Assembly: GCA_947184155.2 (NCBI GenBank)
Contig: CAMXCT020001866.1
Coordinates: 62,001 to 126,000 of the forward strand
Source of the DNA: Cladocopium goreaui
Lineage: Eukaryota > Sar > Dinophyceae > Suessiales > Symbiodiniaceae
Length of the DNA: 64,000 bases
Direction of reading: 5' to 3'
The notes under the pieces are model-generated. The model ran no database searches. It worked only from the letters and a program-made list of their open reading frames with translations, and was not told the DNA's origin. How positions within the stretch are numbered: position 1 is the first letter of the stretch; every line of letters starts with the position of its first letter. A program made the position numbers and the translations under genes. Of this stretch, positions 43,328 to 55,160 are shown one piece after another.

Positions 43328-44185
43328 GTGGCTCTGGAAGAGGTGCTTGGAGGATCTTCATAGCTGGGCTTAATAAACCTGATTAATTAATATTGATTAA
43401 GATTGATTAATATTGATTATATATATAATATTGAATAATAAGGGTAAGATTAGTAAGGTTTAATAAGTCTAGGAAGTTTCGTATACTATATGGGGTTGTG
43501 TCGTATCGCAATTGTATAATTCTATTGTACATTATTATACATATGTTATGAGCCTGCTGACTGTTACTGTTTGGAATGATCGCGAGAGTTACCCTTTGGG
43601 GATCCCTCTGGTAATCAAACATGGCAATGAACAAATCATGTTTTTCAAGACAAACATAGTCTACACATTGAATTTCATATTGCCAGCTTAGACTACCAGG
43701 TGATGTGTTTAGGCAATACATAATAAATCATGATAATGACATCATATGACCACTTGTTGAATTTGTGTTTTGAGAATATCAATGGATGTTTTGGTGGTAT
43801 ATGTACCATATTTGGCTGTGTATGTGTGTGGATACTTATGACCGGTTAAAATGGCCTCAACACAAACATCTTGGCTATAGCCATACATGTATGATTTGTG
43901 TTAGGGATTACTTTGATCGTATTCCATCATGGTTGAGGTTCGTCATAAATCATCAAGGGCGTGTGCAGCACAGTTCAACCTACACGCCTTCAGATTTCGC
44001 AAGGAAGGCGGGTTTACTTCAGTTGTGAAAAATCCCAACACCAGGAACATGTCCAATTGGCAGCATTGATGCCTTGTAGATATTCTGATTCTAAACATCT
44101 AGATCATTTACCGCGACCTCATGGCTTACCCAGCCCCAAGCCTCTCATCATTCGATTGTGCATTGCTGACCCAGATCCTTTGTAG
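43328..44185. other. non-coding stretch
   Basis: Starts with GATTAATATTGATTAA-type short repeats (about 43380-43430). The rest is AT-rich without coding bias. Confidence 0.35.
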
Positions 44186-44248
44186 GTCTTCAACGGCCAG
44201 ACGTTGGATTGGCACGAAGTGGTGGTCCCGTGGCTGCAGGGCGGACCA
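44186..44248 (+). CDS. internal exon, unknown gene
   Basis: Acceptor CAGATCCTTTGTAG|G. The frame VFNGQTLDWHEVVVPWL, then QGGP has 17 of 21 third positions G or C. Donor GTCATC, phase 0. Confidence 0.6.
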
Positions 44249-44374
44249 GTCATCTGATTTCTACCCTGCCACGCCAGATCTTTGCAGGGTACATTTTTCA
44301 CGATGAATCCAAGATTTTGGGTACCTATCAGGTCCTATCAGATATCCTAAGATCACCCAAGAAGATCCAAGAAG

Positions 44375-44470
44375 GTGGCGCACTCCGCCAAGGACACAGT
44401 CTTCGAAGAGGGCGAAGATGGTTTTGACAGGCCATTCTTGATGAAGGACCGAGAGCCACGGGGACCATGA
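44375..44470 (+). CDS. probable last exon, unknown gene
   Basis: Acceptor AAGATCCAAGAAG|G, phase 0, matching 44248. The frame VAHSAKDTVFEEGED, then FDRPFLMKDREPRGP ends at TGA 44468-44470. GC3-rich and acidic. Confidence 0.5.
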   Translation: MAHSAKDTVFEEGEDGFDRPFLMKDREPRGP

Positions 44471-44693
44471 AAGGGGCTTGGAGTGTCACTTCATTCAGTG
44501 GGGTCTGTTGACTCCTTTCTTCACCAGATTTGAGGATAAAACATGTTCAATGTGAGCATTATTTGTGGTAAATCTTGGTGTATCGGGTTTAGAGATCAGT
44601 CTTTTTCACATTGTTACTGTTGTACATGTTTGTTATTGTTTGTTAGTTTTTTTGCTCGCACCTTTGCCTGGCATGATGACGGTAGATTTTCAG

Positions 44694-44776
44694 ATGGAAC
44701 TGAAATCCAATCAACAGCCAAAGGCATCCAAATGACAGCTGAGATGCTTGTCACACAGCAAGCTGAGATTCCATGA
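44694..44776 (+). CDS. exon candidate, unknown gene
   Basis: Acceptor GACGGTAGATTTTCAG. Frame GTEIQSTAKGIQMTA, then EMLVTQQAEIP and a TGA. Weak codon bias. Confidence 0.35.
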
Positions 44777-45361
44777 AATTGAAACCGTTCTGGAACTGGT
44801 ATCTCTTGTGTCTTGTTTTGGTTTGTGTTGGTATTTTTGGTATGAGGCTAGAAGGTGGGTTTGCATTTAGACAGGGATGGGTGGGACATATAGAGTGTTT
44901 CTGAAAGAACATACCCAATCCAGAAAACAGAACTGTAAACAAGACGCATCTTTTGACTCATTTGACACGGATTGCCTTCAGTTTAATAAACATGCAGAGG
45001 CCTAGGAAAAAAAAGGCGGAGTTTCCTGTTGATGTTCTGTCAAATTATTGGATAATCATTCCAATGATATCGCCTTTTACATGTTTCCATCGCAAAGGAG
45101 CTCTTGAGCCACAAACAGACCACGGCCAAAATCGAGCCGGGCCAGCCGAGCTAGAAAGCGAAGGATAGCGAAGGTGGAGTGAATTCAAACTCAACCTGTT
45201 GAGTTTCGAAGATGTTTCGATATTCATTTTGATAACACCAAAAAGGTTCTCGTTTTGGACTGGCTAGTGGTTTCGAATGAATTTGGTTTCATCTTAAGCT
45301 TGAGCTGGGAGGATGGTCCCAGTTGGCTTTCATATTACTGTATACTATTGTGGCCTGGCAG

Positions 45362-45487
45362 GTACGGGTGAATATTGAAAGGACACCACATGAGTTTCTT
45401 TCCTTTGTTGAATCATCAGATTTTACGGGCTCCAACGACTTGGCTCATACTCAAATGATGAACATCAAGCAACATGGTGCCATCATG
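45362..45487 (+). CDS. exon candidate, unknown gene
   Basis: Acceptor TTGTGGCCTGGCAG|G, donor ATG|GTGCCC. Frame VRVNIERTPHEFLSFVE, then SSDFTGSNDLAHTQMM. The frame stays open to 45664, so the end is uncertain. Confidence 0.4.
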
Positions 45488-45821
45488 GTGCCCCAAATCT
45501 ATCCTCCATCTTCAAATCCACGTGCCAGCGACCTAGGCCAAAGGTGCACGGTGCGCGGTGCTCAGAGGCTGAAGAGTAGAAAAACGAAGCTTCACAGATT
45601 ATCTGTTCACCTTAGTGAACTGTTTGGACCATGTGATATCATAGGGCGCACACACAATCAATGATGATCAATGCATTAATGCCATTTATTCTACCAAATA
45701 TGGTTACATCCTCCAAGAGTGTTTCAGCTGGTTGCATCTTTAAGAATGAATGCCACAGAATTGTAATCACAACGCGGCATGGCGGTGCTAATCAAAGTGT
45801 GGCCTTGCTGCTAGCTGGCAG

Positions 45822-45977
45822 TCTGGTGAACCGCTGAGGCCGATGTCTTCCGAGCTACAGAGAAGCAGGAACCACCGGGTGTCCCTGGTGGGGAAATCCG
45901 ATGAAGTTAGGATATACCTTGGTCAGGATGCCATCTGCTGCATGTTGCAACGGAATGGGCAGTACAACATAAAATGA
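45822..45977 (+). CDS. probable last exon, unknown gene (51 codons)
   Basis: Acceptor TGCTAGCTGGCAG. The frame SGEPLRPMSSELQRSR, then NHRVSLVGKSDEVRIYLG, then CCMLQRNGQYNIK ends at TGA 45975-45977. Third positions are about two thirds G/C to the stop. Confidence 0.5.
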   Translation, partial: SGEPLRPMSSELQRSRNHRVSLVGKSDEVRIYLGQDAICCMLQRNGQYNIK

Positions 45978-46485
45978 GGGACAATGACAATGATGGATGA
46001 TGGATGACTAAATTCTGTACAAGGAGTTGTATGACGGTGGTTGATTGGCGAGTAGTATGGCATAATGAGGGGCATCCCCGGATCCATATCACCTGACAAA
46101 ACCAAGGACCGATGTCAGCGATGTCAGCTTGTGAAGGGGGCATGGTTCACTCATGTCAAATGTGTGTCTAGGAGTCTAGGATATGAACAAGTGTGCACTG
46201 AGAATCACTGAGATGCGCTGAGTCGCTCAGTGGACTTGTTGTGAAACTCATCAGCGATGTCATGAAGGTCACACTTAGTTTCTGAACATTTCTTTGCCAA
46301 AAGTTCCTGCATAGTTTCGGGCAAATGCACAGGAACCCCGGCATTTGGATTTAAACAATATGTAAAAATCGTGGTTTCCTGCCATGTTTCCCTTCAATCA
46401 ACCGATTGAAGAAGTCCTTTTGGGTTCGAACATTTACATGCCCCTCAGTCACGTTGTGGCCAGGACCAGTCCTTTGAACCTTCAG

Positions 46486-46674
46486 GTGGGGAGGGCGGGG
46501 AAAGACGTTGAAGGCACGCTGGATCTTTCAAATTTCCACGGCTCCAAAGGATGGGATGAGTTCAATCCCAGCGATTCACATTTCCGAGACATGGTCCGAT
46601 CGCCCGTTGCAGGTCAAATCGATCCAGGATATTTCGTGGCGGCGCTGCTGCGATGTTGCTTCGGCGTGCTGCAT
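46486..46674 (+). CDS. internal exon, unknown gene (63 codons)
   Basis: Part of a 195-codon open frame (46384-46971). Acceptor GAACCTTCAG|G, donor CAT|GTAGGG. Frame VGRAGKDVEGTLDLSNF, then GWDEFNPSDSHFRDMV, then GYFVAALLRCCFGVLH. The exon may start earlier (46384, MFPFNQPIEEVLL). Confidence 0.5.
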
Positions 46675-46911
46675 GTAGGGATGCTCATGGGCTCCAAAAA
46701 AAATATGGAGATATCTGTGTGGTCGTCCGTTGAGAACCGAAAGGTTTACGAATCGAGGGATGTTTGGTGTTTGATCATTCATTTTTTGGGTGTATATACC
46801 CAAACCTCAAATGGCCCAATGGTCCCGAATTCTTATCCATGTCCAAGTGTTTCTGGAATTTTAGTGAACATCCACACCACTGCAGCAGATGTTGCATCGT
46901 TTGTCTCCCAG

Positions 46912-46955
46912 CCAGTCTGCAACTTGCCATCACCTTGGCAACTGGAAGAAATTTG
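46912..46955 (+). CDS. small exon candidate, unknown gene
   Basis: Acceptor TCGTTTGTCTCCCAG, donor TTG|GTATTG, frame SLQLAITLATGRNL. Confidence 0.35.
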
Positions 46956-47170
46956 GTATTGCCCCATGTGAAGCTGGATGAAGCTGGCTTGGATTGGTGG
47001 GTTGTTCTTGGTCTGAAACCATCCGAGTCTTCTGGTTGAACGTATACCCCAAGATACTAACCTCCCCGGAAGTCATGATTGTACTCCCCTTCTCGATCTG
47101 TTGGTGTGTTAAAAATGTTATTAATATTTATTAATTAAATTACATATACTATATTTACTGTACCTCCTGA

Positions 47171-47191
47171 GAAGCGAGGCGCCAGCTTCCG
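47171..47191 (+). CDS. possible micro-exon
   Basis: Acceptor TACTGTACCTCCTGAG, donor CCG|GTAAGG, about 20 bases (KRGASFR). Included for the near-consensus donor only. Confidence 0.2.
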
Positions 47192-47619
47192 GTAAGGCGG
47201 AGGCTGAGATGGCAGGGACGGCCCAGTGTTTCACCAGTGCGAACTGATGATCAATTGATGATAGTTACGTTACAGTAGTTACTGAGTTTCATCATGTTTC
47301 ATCAAACGATGTTGAATCATATTGATGGGGATTTAAGATGATTTAAGCATATTTACTGTAAGCAAACCTGGGTAAAACATGGTAAAACTATATACCAGTG
47401 AATGCTTATTGAAGGGTGAAGATTTGTTTGTCCCAAATGCGTAAAGAAGGGCTCTCGTTTGTCTAGGGGGGTTGGGGGTGGAGGTGTGTTCGCTTGACTT
47501 TGCTTTGCCGTTGGTAACCGTCCGCAACCGTTCGCAACCGCACGCAATGAAAAGTGATATGGCTGAGCCGATAGCGAATGCTGCAAAAGCGATCAAAAGC
47601 GGTCATTTTTGAAAAAGAC

Positions 47620-48060
47620 GAAACATGTCGTTTTGTGTGGCAAGCATGGCATGTGTGATCAGGTGTCGAATGTTATGTTGTGTGACATGCGCAATACCTT
47701 TGAACGGTCTTCTGGAGATTATTTTAATTGTTTGGGCAGGCGCAGTACTTAAGACGTGCGGTGATGCGTGTTCTTTTTGCAAACTGGATTGGAACTGCTG
47801 CGTCAAGTGGTGACGAAGTGCAAATTTTGTGGCAGGCGCAGTACATCGTGAGAATCTCGTTTTTTGGGGCATGCGGGCACAATATTTCTCTTGTTGGGAT
47901 GTGGCATCGCATGACATGTTGTTTTCCTTCACAGGCATGGCACTTCGTGATATTCCAACGTGGGTGATTGCGTGTCAAAAGACGCTTTCTGTGACAGGCG
48001 CAATGCTTGGAACGGTCTTCTTCTTGAGATGATCTCTATTTTTGCTGGCAGGCACAGCAC
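47620..48060. repeat. diverged tandem repeat around GGCAGGCGCAGTAC
   Basis: Units led by GGCAGGCGCAGTAC / GACAGGCGCAATGC / GGCAGGCACAGCAC, with AACGGTCTTCT and GGCATG.G blocks, recur about every 80-100 bases. Examples are near 47690, 47736, 47832, 47930, 47994 and 48047. Open frames on both strands are by-products. Confidence 0.6.
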
Positions 48061-48140
48061 GTCAAAGAATGTTTGGCGCCTCCAAGTCACTGATTTATTC
48101 TGATTTAGGTATATTTAGGTACCATTGAGGCACCAATCAG

Positions 48141-48200
48141 CTTCTGCGTAGGGCTTCGGCTGAGGTCAACACCTTGTTGGACAAGCACTTGGCTCCTTGA
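48141..48200 (+). CDS. possible last exon, unknown gene
   Basis: Frame LLRRASAEVNTLLDK, then HLAP and TGA 48198-48200, after acceptor GGCACCAATCAG. Moderately GC3-rich. Confidence 0.35.
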   Translation, partial: LLRRASAEVNTLLDKHLAP

Positions 48201-49519
48201 CCGCATGCATGGCGCCTGTCCATGGTTTCTTGGAAGTCCTTCAACTCGGTACCCGCTGATAATCCAACCTGGCGGAAACATGCTGTCGAAAAAAGATTTA
48301 CCTGAATCTATGATGGATAATTACCAGGCTCGACTACTCGAAACTACAATGCACTGTGACGAGACTATAGGCTATATTACCCACTTCTTCGTCGACGCAT
48401 GTCGACGCCTTTTTTCAGTGGCTTTTCAGACAATAGGTCCAAAAAGAGACAAGCAATCTTTACTTAAAACCGCCTTGGTTGCATGTCTCAAACGTAAGTG
48501 CCAAGTTGGGGTGAGATCTATATGCTGGCTAGATGACTAGATCATGCCCAGCAGAGTCATTCAAGCCTTGAGCGTTTCATGGATCAAAGAGGACATGTAG
48601 CCCCCGGTACTCTGGGATTTTCCCGCCAGTAAGGGTGACTGCGGCAGAAAGTCTCTAAATTCTCTGCCCCAAGGTGGTTCGACTGGTTTCCTTGGTGAGG
48701 CCCCGCCAGCAGGGCCGAGGGTTGGAAGGATTTGTTGAATCTTCCCATGTTGTGTTTTCGTTGGCTGTGGTTTAAGGAAGACATGTACCTTCAAGATCCT
48801 TCAAGGTACCCCCAATCGGACGATATGCGTTCCCATTGTGTCCGCTTTACTTTTGCAGAGTTCTCTTTTTGAGCTCTACACTCAAGGTGTAAACGAAAGA
48901 TGACATGTGTCACATGGTGTCCCATTTCAACGAATTCTTGTTTTGAATATTTTTGACATGACTTTCCATTGATCAAACAGCTTTAGAAACAAATCGTTTT
49001 GAGATAACAGGATGTGTGGCCCATTCAACTGCTGCTGCGCCGGGATTCTCAGTAGATGGGTGATGGATCGTGGAGTCAGATGGTTGCCACAAATAGATAC
49101 AAACTTGGATTTATGGGAAAAGGTTGGCGGCTGGCAGCTGCGATGTTTACATTAGAAGATATATAGATACATATAAATACATATTTCATAATATTGATTT
49201 AAATATTATATTATGTATTATAAATTACTATAATATATTAGTGTATGTATATATATATATATTTCTGATATACCAGAATACACCCCATGCAACCATTTCT
49301 AGACTTCAGGGGATCATTCCTGTTTCACTGAAGTGTTGCAAAAGGATAGCAATTTGACATTGTGATAAATATCATTATATATATATTAGTATATATAGGC
49401 AATCAAGCCTTTCAAATCTACACAGTTGATTGACCACGGCATGTATGTTTGTGCATGTTTGTTTGTGCATTCAACCAACTTCAGACTATGTATTGCCGTC
49501 TTATGTTTCACCGCTGCAG
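48201..49519. other. stretch with no confident gene
   Basis: One possible micro-exon near 48671 (CTGCCCCAAG|GTGGTTCGACTGG, then TTCCTTG|GTGAGG). A TA-rich block lies at 49180-49275. Otherwise intron-like. Confidence 0.35.
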
Positions 49520-49603
49520 CTGATTTATAATTTTAGTGACCTCAGGATGCTTGACTTGAGCACCCCAAACACCTGCAATGCCCATATTGCGTACTGGACC
49601 ACG
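49520..49603 (+). CDS. internal exon, first of a phase-0 run
   Basis: Acceptor GTTTCACCGCTGCAG, donor ACG|GTACGG. Frame LIYNFSDLRMLDLST, then PNTCNAHIAYWTT, phase 0 to 0. Confidence 0.55.
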
Positions 49604-50037
49604 GTACGGTTGCTGTGGTGACATCGATCATCGACCCTTCACTGAGGGTTTAAGGGTTATCATGGGTTGTGAGATTTCATAGAAAGGACCCTACAAGAGA
49701 CACTGCGGATGCCTAGTCAAGGATGGATCCATGGCCATCAGCCTAGCCACCTTCAACCGTTCTGTCTGGTCACGCCCAACGTTGACTTGTTTTTCATTGT
49801 TTTTCCATGTTTTTCCGTTAAATTTGACTCGCGCCATTGGGCGTGCACATGTGTCTATCGAACAGTTCAGTAATCAAACGTACGTATCTTGACCGGCAAG
49901 AGGTGGTATATTGTATCTGAACACCTTGCAATAACCTTGTTAGATACTCAGATATTGCGTCGATATACGTCGATATACATCAGTTACATCAAAGATATTG
50001 GTGGTTGTCTTATGTTGTCTTCATGTTTGCTCCCAAG

Positions 50038-50106
50038 TGCCTAGGGCATCAAGTTCTTCCAACTGATGGGTGCGCCGTGGAGATCTTCATCCGGGTCTCT
50101 GCCGCA
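50038..50106 (+). CDS. internal exon, second of a phase-0 run
   Basis: Acceptor CATGTTTGCTCCCAAG, consensus donor GCA|GTGAGT. Frame CLGHQVLPTDGCAVEIF, then IRVSAA. In phase with both neighbours. Confidence 0.55.
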
Positions 50107-50473
50107 GTGAGTTATGCGGAATTTGATATCCCACCATTTTTTCCAACTTGGAATCCAATAGTGCCTTTTTGTTGCCAGGGTGTATGCCCTGTCCGATGGT
50201 GTAAGAAAATCTGACTGGTGACTAGTCTCTATTAGTTATGTTTACTTCTCAACGGCCGAGGAGAAATCTGCCCAGGTATTACACTTGAAACATGTTGTGT
50301 TGCAGCATTGTTTGTGATGATGTGCAAAGGTCTGTCATTCACTTGTAACCTGTAGCACTGCATGAGAGACAGTAGGGAGAGGACCAAAACTTGCACTCTA
50401 CTTACCAGGCCAGCCCTTTTTCGATTGCATTGACTGGGAGTTGTACTAAGCTCTCAATCCAACACGTTTGCAG

Positions 50474-50593
50474 GTACAGTCTTACAGTCTCGAAGCAGCA
50501 ATCCAGACGTCCGACGCCCAGAATATTCATGATCCGAGCTATGCTGATGGTGGCATATCAGCTTTCGCCGTTTGTATACATCCATTATTGTGA
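50474..50593 (+). CDS. exon, third of a phase-0 run
   Basis: Acceptor AACACGTTTGCAG|G. Frame VQSYSLEAAIQTSDAQ, then NIHDPSYADGGISAF. The frame stops at TGA 50591-50593. A donor at GATG|GTGGCA (50550) is the alternative end. Confidence 0.45.
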   Translation, partial: VQSYSLEAAIQTSDAQNIHDPSYADGGISAFAVCIHPLL

Positions 50594-51285
50594 TTGGAAA
50601 CCAACCGAGTCCAATACAGTACAGTATCATCTATAAGAGTTGATACACTATCACATCGTATCGTATGCCTTGTTACAATATGACACAGTGACATATGCAA
50701 TGGTATGGTTCGATATAATGTAGTGCATTTGGTTTACGTGTTGTATGTATGTTACTGCAGAATTAGTCTAGTTTTATACAATACATAGTCAATACATTCT
50801 GATAGATTCAATACACTATATTTTTGTTCAAGGCGATACAGTGTACATATCATGTGGTTTAATGATGTTTAATGTAGTGTACTACAGTATAAACAGAAAA
50901 ACCATGAAAAACCCATGAAACAATCCCAGTAACCAATATAACCAACCATTTTGATCCATTTGGGGTAATTTTACATCATCTCAAATAGGGGCATATTACC
51001 CAGCAACAAACCCCCCTCGGGGAGTGGTTCTTGGTGAGTCTACCTTGTTACTTGGATTTAAGATTATTCAATATACCGCAGTACGATTCCACAAAGTATA
51101 GTTCAATTAAATATGATGCGACATAATTCTACGGAACATGAAATTATATTCCTTTTTTTACTGTACTAGTATATATATATACAAATATAAATGTATATGC
51201 AAATGAATAACATATACTACATCATATGTATATATATATAATACAATATGTGATCAATGACTATTGATGATACAGCTTCCCCCAG
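50594..51285. other. non-coding AT-rich stretch
   Basis: Dense in short ATACA/ATAGA near-repeats (ACAGTATC, ATACAGTG, CAATACA). No coding bias. A TA tract precedes the next exon. Confidence 0.4.
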
Positions 51286-51382
51286 GTGGAGATGTTGGTC
51301 ACTTGCAACATCCTCATGTCGTATGCCACCAGCGTGGTGGAGGATGCCGTGGGAAACTCGAAATCCCAGGGGGCCCTGACGG
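51286..51382 (+). CDS. internal exon, unknown gene (32 codons)
   Basis: Acceptor ACAGCTTCCCCCAG|G, donor ACGG|GTAACT, exit phase 1. The frame VEMLVTCNILMSYATSV, then VEDAVGNSKSQGALT is GC3-rich. Confidence 0.65.
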
Positions 51383-53354
51383 GTAACTGGTGGATTACCC
51401 ACTGTAATCACAAGCTCCAAACACCCCAGCCTCCCAACCACCCTTCAAAAAAGGGTCCAGGCAAAAAACGAGTTTTCTTGAAAAGGAAAGTCCAAATAAG
51501 AACCTGCTATCACTACCTTTAGGCTATGTGTGTCTAGTTTTCCAGGTGTTTAGCGTCAAACGCTCGCAGGCAATGTGGAGTGTGCCTTGTTTTTCCTCAT
51601 AACAACCTAACAACCTCCAAAGCATGGTTTTAAGTAGTGTTTACACTAGTTTGATCTAGTTTGAACTTATTCTGACCTGTTTTTTAGAGATTCCTTAATT
51701 TTAAATTTGACCTCATATTGTTTTCAATTCGGCCGTATGTTTACCATAGTCTTGGAAATCTGGATTTTGGCGCTACATCATGACACGCGCATTCCCATTC
51801 TGATTTTTCCCAGCGAGGAATTGTTTCTCCACTGTTGTTTTAGTTCGCTATGTCACATTGCCACTCTTGCCGCGCCCAACCGGAGCACAATCACTTGGAA
51901 CAACGGAGAATCACTTTAAATCAAAGAAAGCCCTGATACAATTACGGCGTAATTACGGATTATTTGTTTCATGAATGTTCGATTCCCCTTCCTTGATTTG
52001 AGCTCAACTTGAGCTTAAAATCAAGCCCTTATTGACACCTTAGTGATCCTTAATGAGGTGTTATTTCTAATTGTTGTTTATTTCAAGATTATTTTCTGGA
52101 GGTGGTGGTTCGAAGGGGAGAGTTCGTTATTGTGACATAGCTTCTTATTTAGCATGCATAATGCATGGCATCTAAAGTGTGCCATGGACATGGGTAGCAA
52201 GCACTCCGTTCACTGCCAGCACGTTCACTGCCGACACTTGCTTGTACAAAATGTTTCTCGCGACCACTAAAGTTTGGTTGCCATTATGAGCCCCCAAAAC
52301 ACGCTTTTGTGCGGATGCCTTCTGGCACAATCCAGCAGGGATCATGACACAAAGGTCCCCAATTATTTCCCCATTTTAGTCTTCAATGATTAGGCCTCCC
52401 TAAGGTCGATGTGTTTTCAAATGCAAGGAATCGATGTGAAGATTGCCTTGCCTCCCCCAAGGAATCTCTCATGAGCCTGCTCTGAGGTGAAAGCCTTACA
52501 AGGAGATCCAGAACAGAAGATCTTGGGGCATCTTGGTTGCTGGGAGTCGAGCCTGCGAGGCACTCATGGTGTGGGAGTGGTGAACCTACGGTTTGTGAAA
52601 TATATGCACATTACACTGGGAATGAGGATTGTTTGAAAGTTGTGTAGAGTCAAGACATGGGGTGAGATGCACTTTAGTAGTTTCATAGGTTGACAGATTT
52701 GATGATTTGATGAAGGTTAATTGTGCACTTTCACAAGGGTTCGTCATTGCAGTTCCACAATTTTGGGGGTTGTATGGAAACACCACTTTAAATAGTAGTC
52801 AAGTAGTGGTGAGCCCTGACACAATGTGATCCGTATAGGACATAGATAAACAAAAAGCATCACTTAGCTGCGCTGGGTATTTATACCAACATTGTTCATA
52901 TTACAGTACAGACATGTTGTTGATTATACTCAGGCATTACATCAGCCATGACATTTGAATATATGGGCCATACATTACATATTCCGCATTTCACCTCTGG
53001 GCGACTATAAGGCGCTTGCTGAGCGAGGAAATGGCCAAGTTGTGCTCAGCGCGGCAGCCTGACACCGCAAGTGACATAGGGATGGGATGATCCAACAAAA
53101 CAATTATATTAATTATATAGATCAGGATTTCACCTGCAACAAATGAAGGTTCAACTATATAACAACAGTTAGAACCAGTTAGAAGTTAGGACTTAACCGG
53201 GAAAGTTGAATTTCAATGGACGGGTTAAATGGAAATGTTGCAGAAAAAATGGGTTCACCGTCACATGTTGGGGAGCTCATGCTGAAACCACGCCTGGAAA
53301 TCCTAGGTCCTGGTTACCTTGCTTTTCGCATCCCCAAACCCAAAATGATTTCAG
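51383..53354. other. long stretch with weak exon candidates only
   Basis: 51852 onward (acceptor TCCACTGTTGTTTTAG) is open in all three frames for 25-40 codons, so no peptide can be chosen. 53012 onward reads ALAERGNGQVVLSAAA before a TGA. Elsewhere I see nothing. Confidence 0.35.
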
Positions 53355-53403
53355 TGTGATTTTTGTGACGTTGCTGGGATGGGCTGAAACCACACAAAAG
53401 CAG
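53355..53403 (+). CDS. small internal exon, unknown gene
   Basis: Acceptor CAAAATGATTTCAG, donor CAG|GTGATG, frame VIFVTLLGWAETTQKQ. Confidence 0.45.
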
Positions 53404-53926
53404 GTGATGGTCCCCAAGTTCCAGTAACAATTTGTGTGGAGGTGCCATTACCAAAGCAAGACTCAGGTGGACTGATTCTAATGTTGGCCGCCCACCTCAA
53501 GCCTTCTGGAATCAGCAGATTTTAGTGTTTATGGTTTTATGATGTTTTATGGTACTAGATGGTATCCCATATATATATATTTATATATGCACATGTATCC
53601 AGCCAGTTTCATAGGCACCAAAGTTTGAACTTCTCAATCTGGATTCCCCGGTGAATCTGGTGAACATGGGCATAGGTTGGATGAATGGATCATGGACTAC
53701 AGTACATCTTCATGTTTGTGGGTGGGGTGGGTCATCAGGTAGTTGTGTTCATTACATGCGCATGTGAGTCACTGTGAGTTGCATTCCCCCCTGCTGTCGG
53801 GTTATATCCCCGTGCGTGTGTGGAATCTCTGCGCGCGTGTTTAGTGATTTTAGTGTCTCCCAATCCGAAACTCAGGTGGTGTGCGGATCTTTGCCGTATC
53901 TTCAATTTGCCGATGAAGACAAGCAG

Positions 53927-54035
53927 GTCGGGTGATCGCGCTGAAACAGCAAAGGTTAGAGGATGACTGGCTCCATTCACCTGTGTTGTTTGCATGGTTT
54001 GAGCAAGACAGCCAGATTCATCAAACAGTTCACCT
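53927..54035 (+). CDS. internal exon, unknown gene (36 codons)
   Basis: Acceptor ATTTGCCGATGAAGACAAGCAG|G, donor CCT|GTAAAG. Frame RVIALKQQRLEDDWLHS, then PVLFAWFEQDSQIHQTV. Other frames are open over the upstream half. The 204-codon minus-strand open frame (53735-54349) is read as a shadow. Confidence 0.5.
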
Positions 54036-54238
54036 GTAAAGTGCATGAAACGGCTTTCAAGCGAAGACACGATCTGGGGGGTATACTGGGGTCCTTGTTT
54101 TTCGCATGTTCGGAGATCAAACATCGCAACATCATGCAACATCCACAGACCTAAAGCCAAGCCTGCACTAATGCAAGGGATGGGATTGTCGCCTTGTTTT
54201 TCTTCGGGTTGGAACTTACAAGTTGTTTTGGTCTTCAG

Positions 54239-54301
54239 GTCGGAAAGAGCGAAGGAGACATACATTTTCCTTCGATGGAACATATGGAACCCACCCAGAA
54301 G
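54239..54301 (+). CDS. internal exon, reading frame ambiguous
   Basis: Acceptor GTTTTGGTCTTCAG|G, donor AAG|GTTGGA. The frame SERAKETYIFLRWNIWN joins 54035 in phase. VGKSEGDIHFPSMEHME is the phase-0 alternative. Confidence 0.4.
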
Positions 54302-54447
54302 GTTGGAACAAAATATAACAAAATGATAAAATGGATCCAGGAAAATCATGGGACATCTACACGGCTACATACAATTTATATCAATTTATTGCAACTATTA
54401 TACGTTTAATTTATTTTAATTTTACATATGTTCACCATTGAATCTAG

Positions 54448-54532
54448 GGGGTCCTGTGAATTTCTTCTTGAACATGAACCAATTCTGGTGCTGCCAGTTC
54501 CACCAGAAGTTCGTGGAGTGCTGCTTAGACGA
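54448..54532 (+). CDS. internal exon, Cys-rich, unknown gene
   Basis: Acceptor CACCATTGAATCTAG|G. The frame GPVNFFLNMNQFWCCQ, then FHQKFVECCLDE has 20 of 24 third positions G/C. Donor GA|GTCAGG. The longer overlapping frame CEFLLEHEPILVLPVPPE is phase-compatible but has poorer codon bias. Confidence 0.5.
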
Positions 54533-54820
54533 GTCAGGGGCCCCAGTAGCCCCAGGGACCCCTTCTTGCGATTTCTCTACACGAAAATGAACTGCCACAA
54601 TGATGAAGCTGAGGAAATACACTGAGTATGTTCTGAATTGATGTGATTAAATGAGTTTGAGTACAGAATCGATTGCTAGTAGTCGGTGGTTTCAGTTGTT
54701 CAAGGCTTTCCATCCCCAAAAAACTTGGACGATGGGTGGTTCTTTCATGGCTGAACCATGCGTGGTTGATTTAATAAAATTAACCATACGATGATATGAT
54801 TCGAAGAGGCTCTGGTGCAG

Positions 54821-54907
54821 TGCCCATCTCTCTGCGAGGATGATCCTGAAGGGTCTATGCTTAGTCGCCGGCATATCTCCAAACATCACTGGTACATCAC
54901 ATCACTG
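54821..54907 (+). CDS. internal exon candidate, unknown gene
   Basis: Acceptor GGCTCTGGTGCAG, donor CTG|GTACGT, phase 0 to 0. Frame CPSLCEDDPEGSMLSRR, then HISKHHWYITSL. A second frame is open. Confidence 0.4.
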
Positions 54908-55045
54908 GTACGTTCTGACATTGTCAATGATGATCTAAGCCAGTTACTAACCACTTCAAAATTAGAAAATAGTCAAAACATGTATAAAAATGTTCACAAT
55001 ACACAAGACGTTAAAAAATGTCAAAACTTCACAAAATGACTACAG

Positions 55046-55160
55046 CACCTCATGGCGCCTGGCTCCCAGGATGGTGCCTCCGAAGCTGGTCCATTCCTTC
55101 GTGCAGATGGCGTTGTATTGCCACCAGGGCAACGACACGCCTTCGCCCATCGAGGAGGAC
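55046..55160 (+). CDS. internal exon, unknown gene (38 codons)
   Basis: The frame TSWRLAPRMVPPKLVHS, then FVQMALYCHQGNDTPSPIE has 26 of 30 third positions G/C. Consensus donor GAC|GTGAGG. The start is either 55046 (GACTACAG) or 55070 (CTGGCTCCCAG|G). The overlapping phase-0 frame is open but has poor codon bias. Confidence 0.65.

Noticed and set aside
45907-46143. Minus-strand frames opposite the exon 45822-45977
   Set aside because: Shadow of the plus-strand exon, which has good third-position GC.
53735-54349. 204-codon minus-strand frame
   Set aside because: It overlaps plus-strand exons with acceptors and donors and has no codon-position signal of its own. Read as an antisense shadow.
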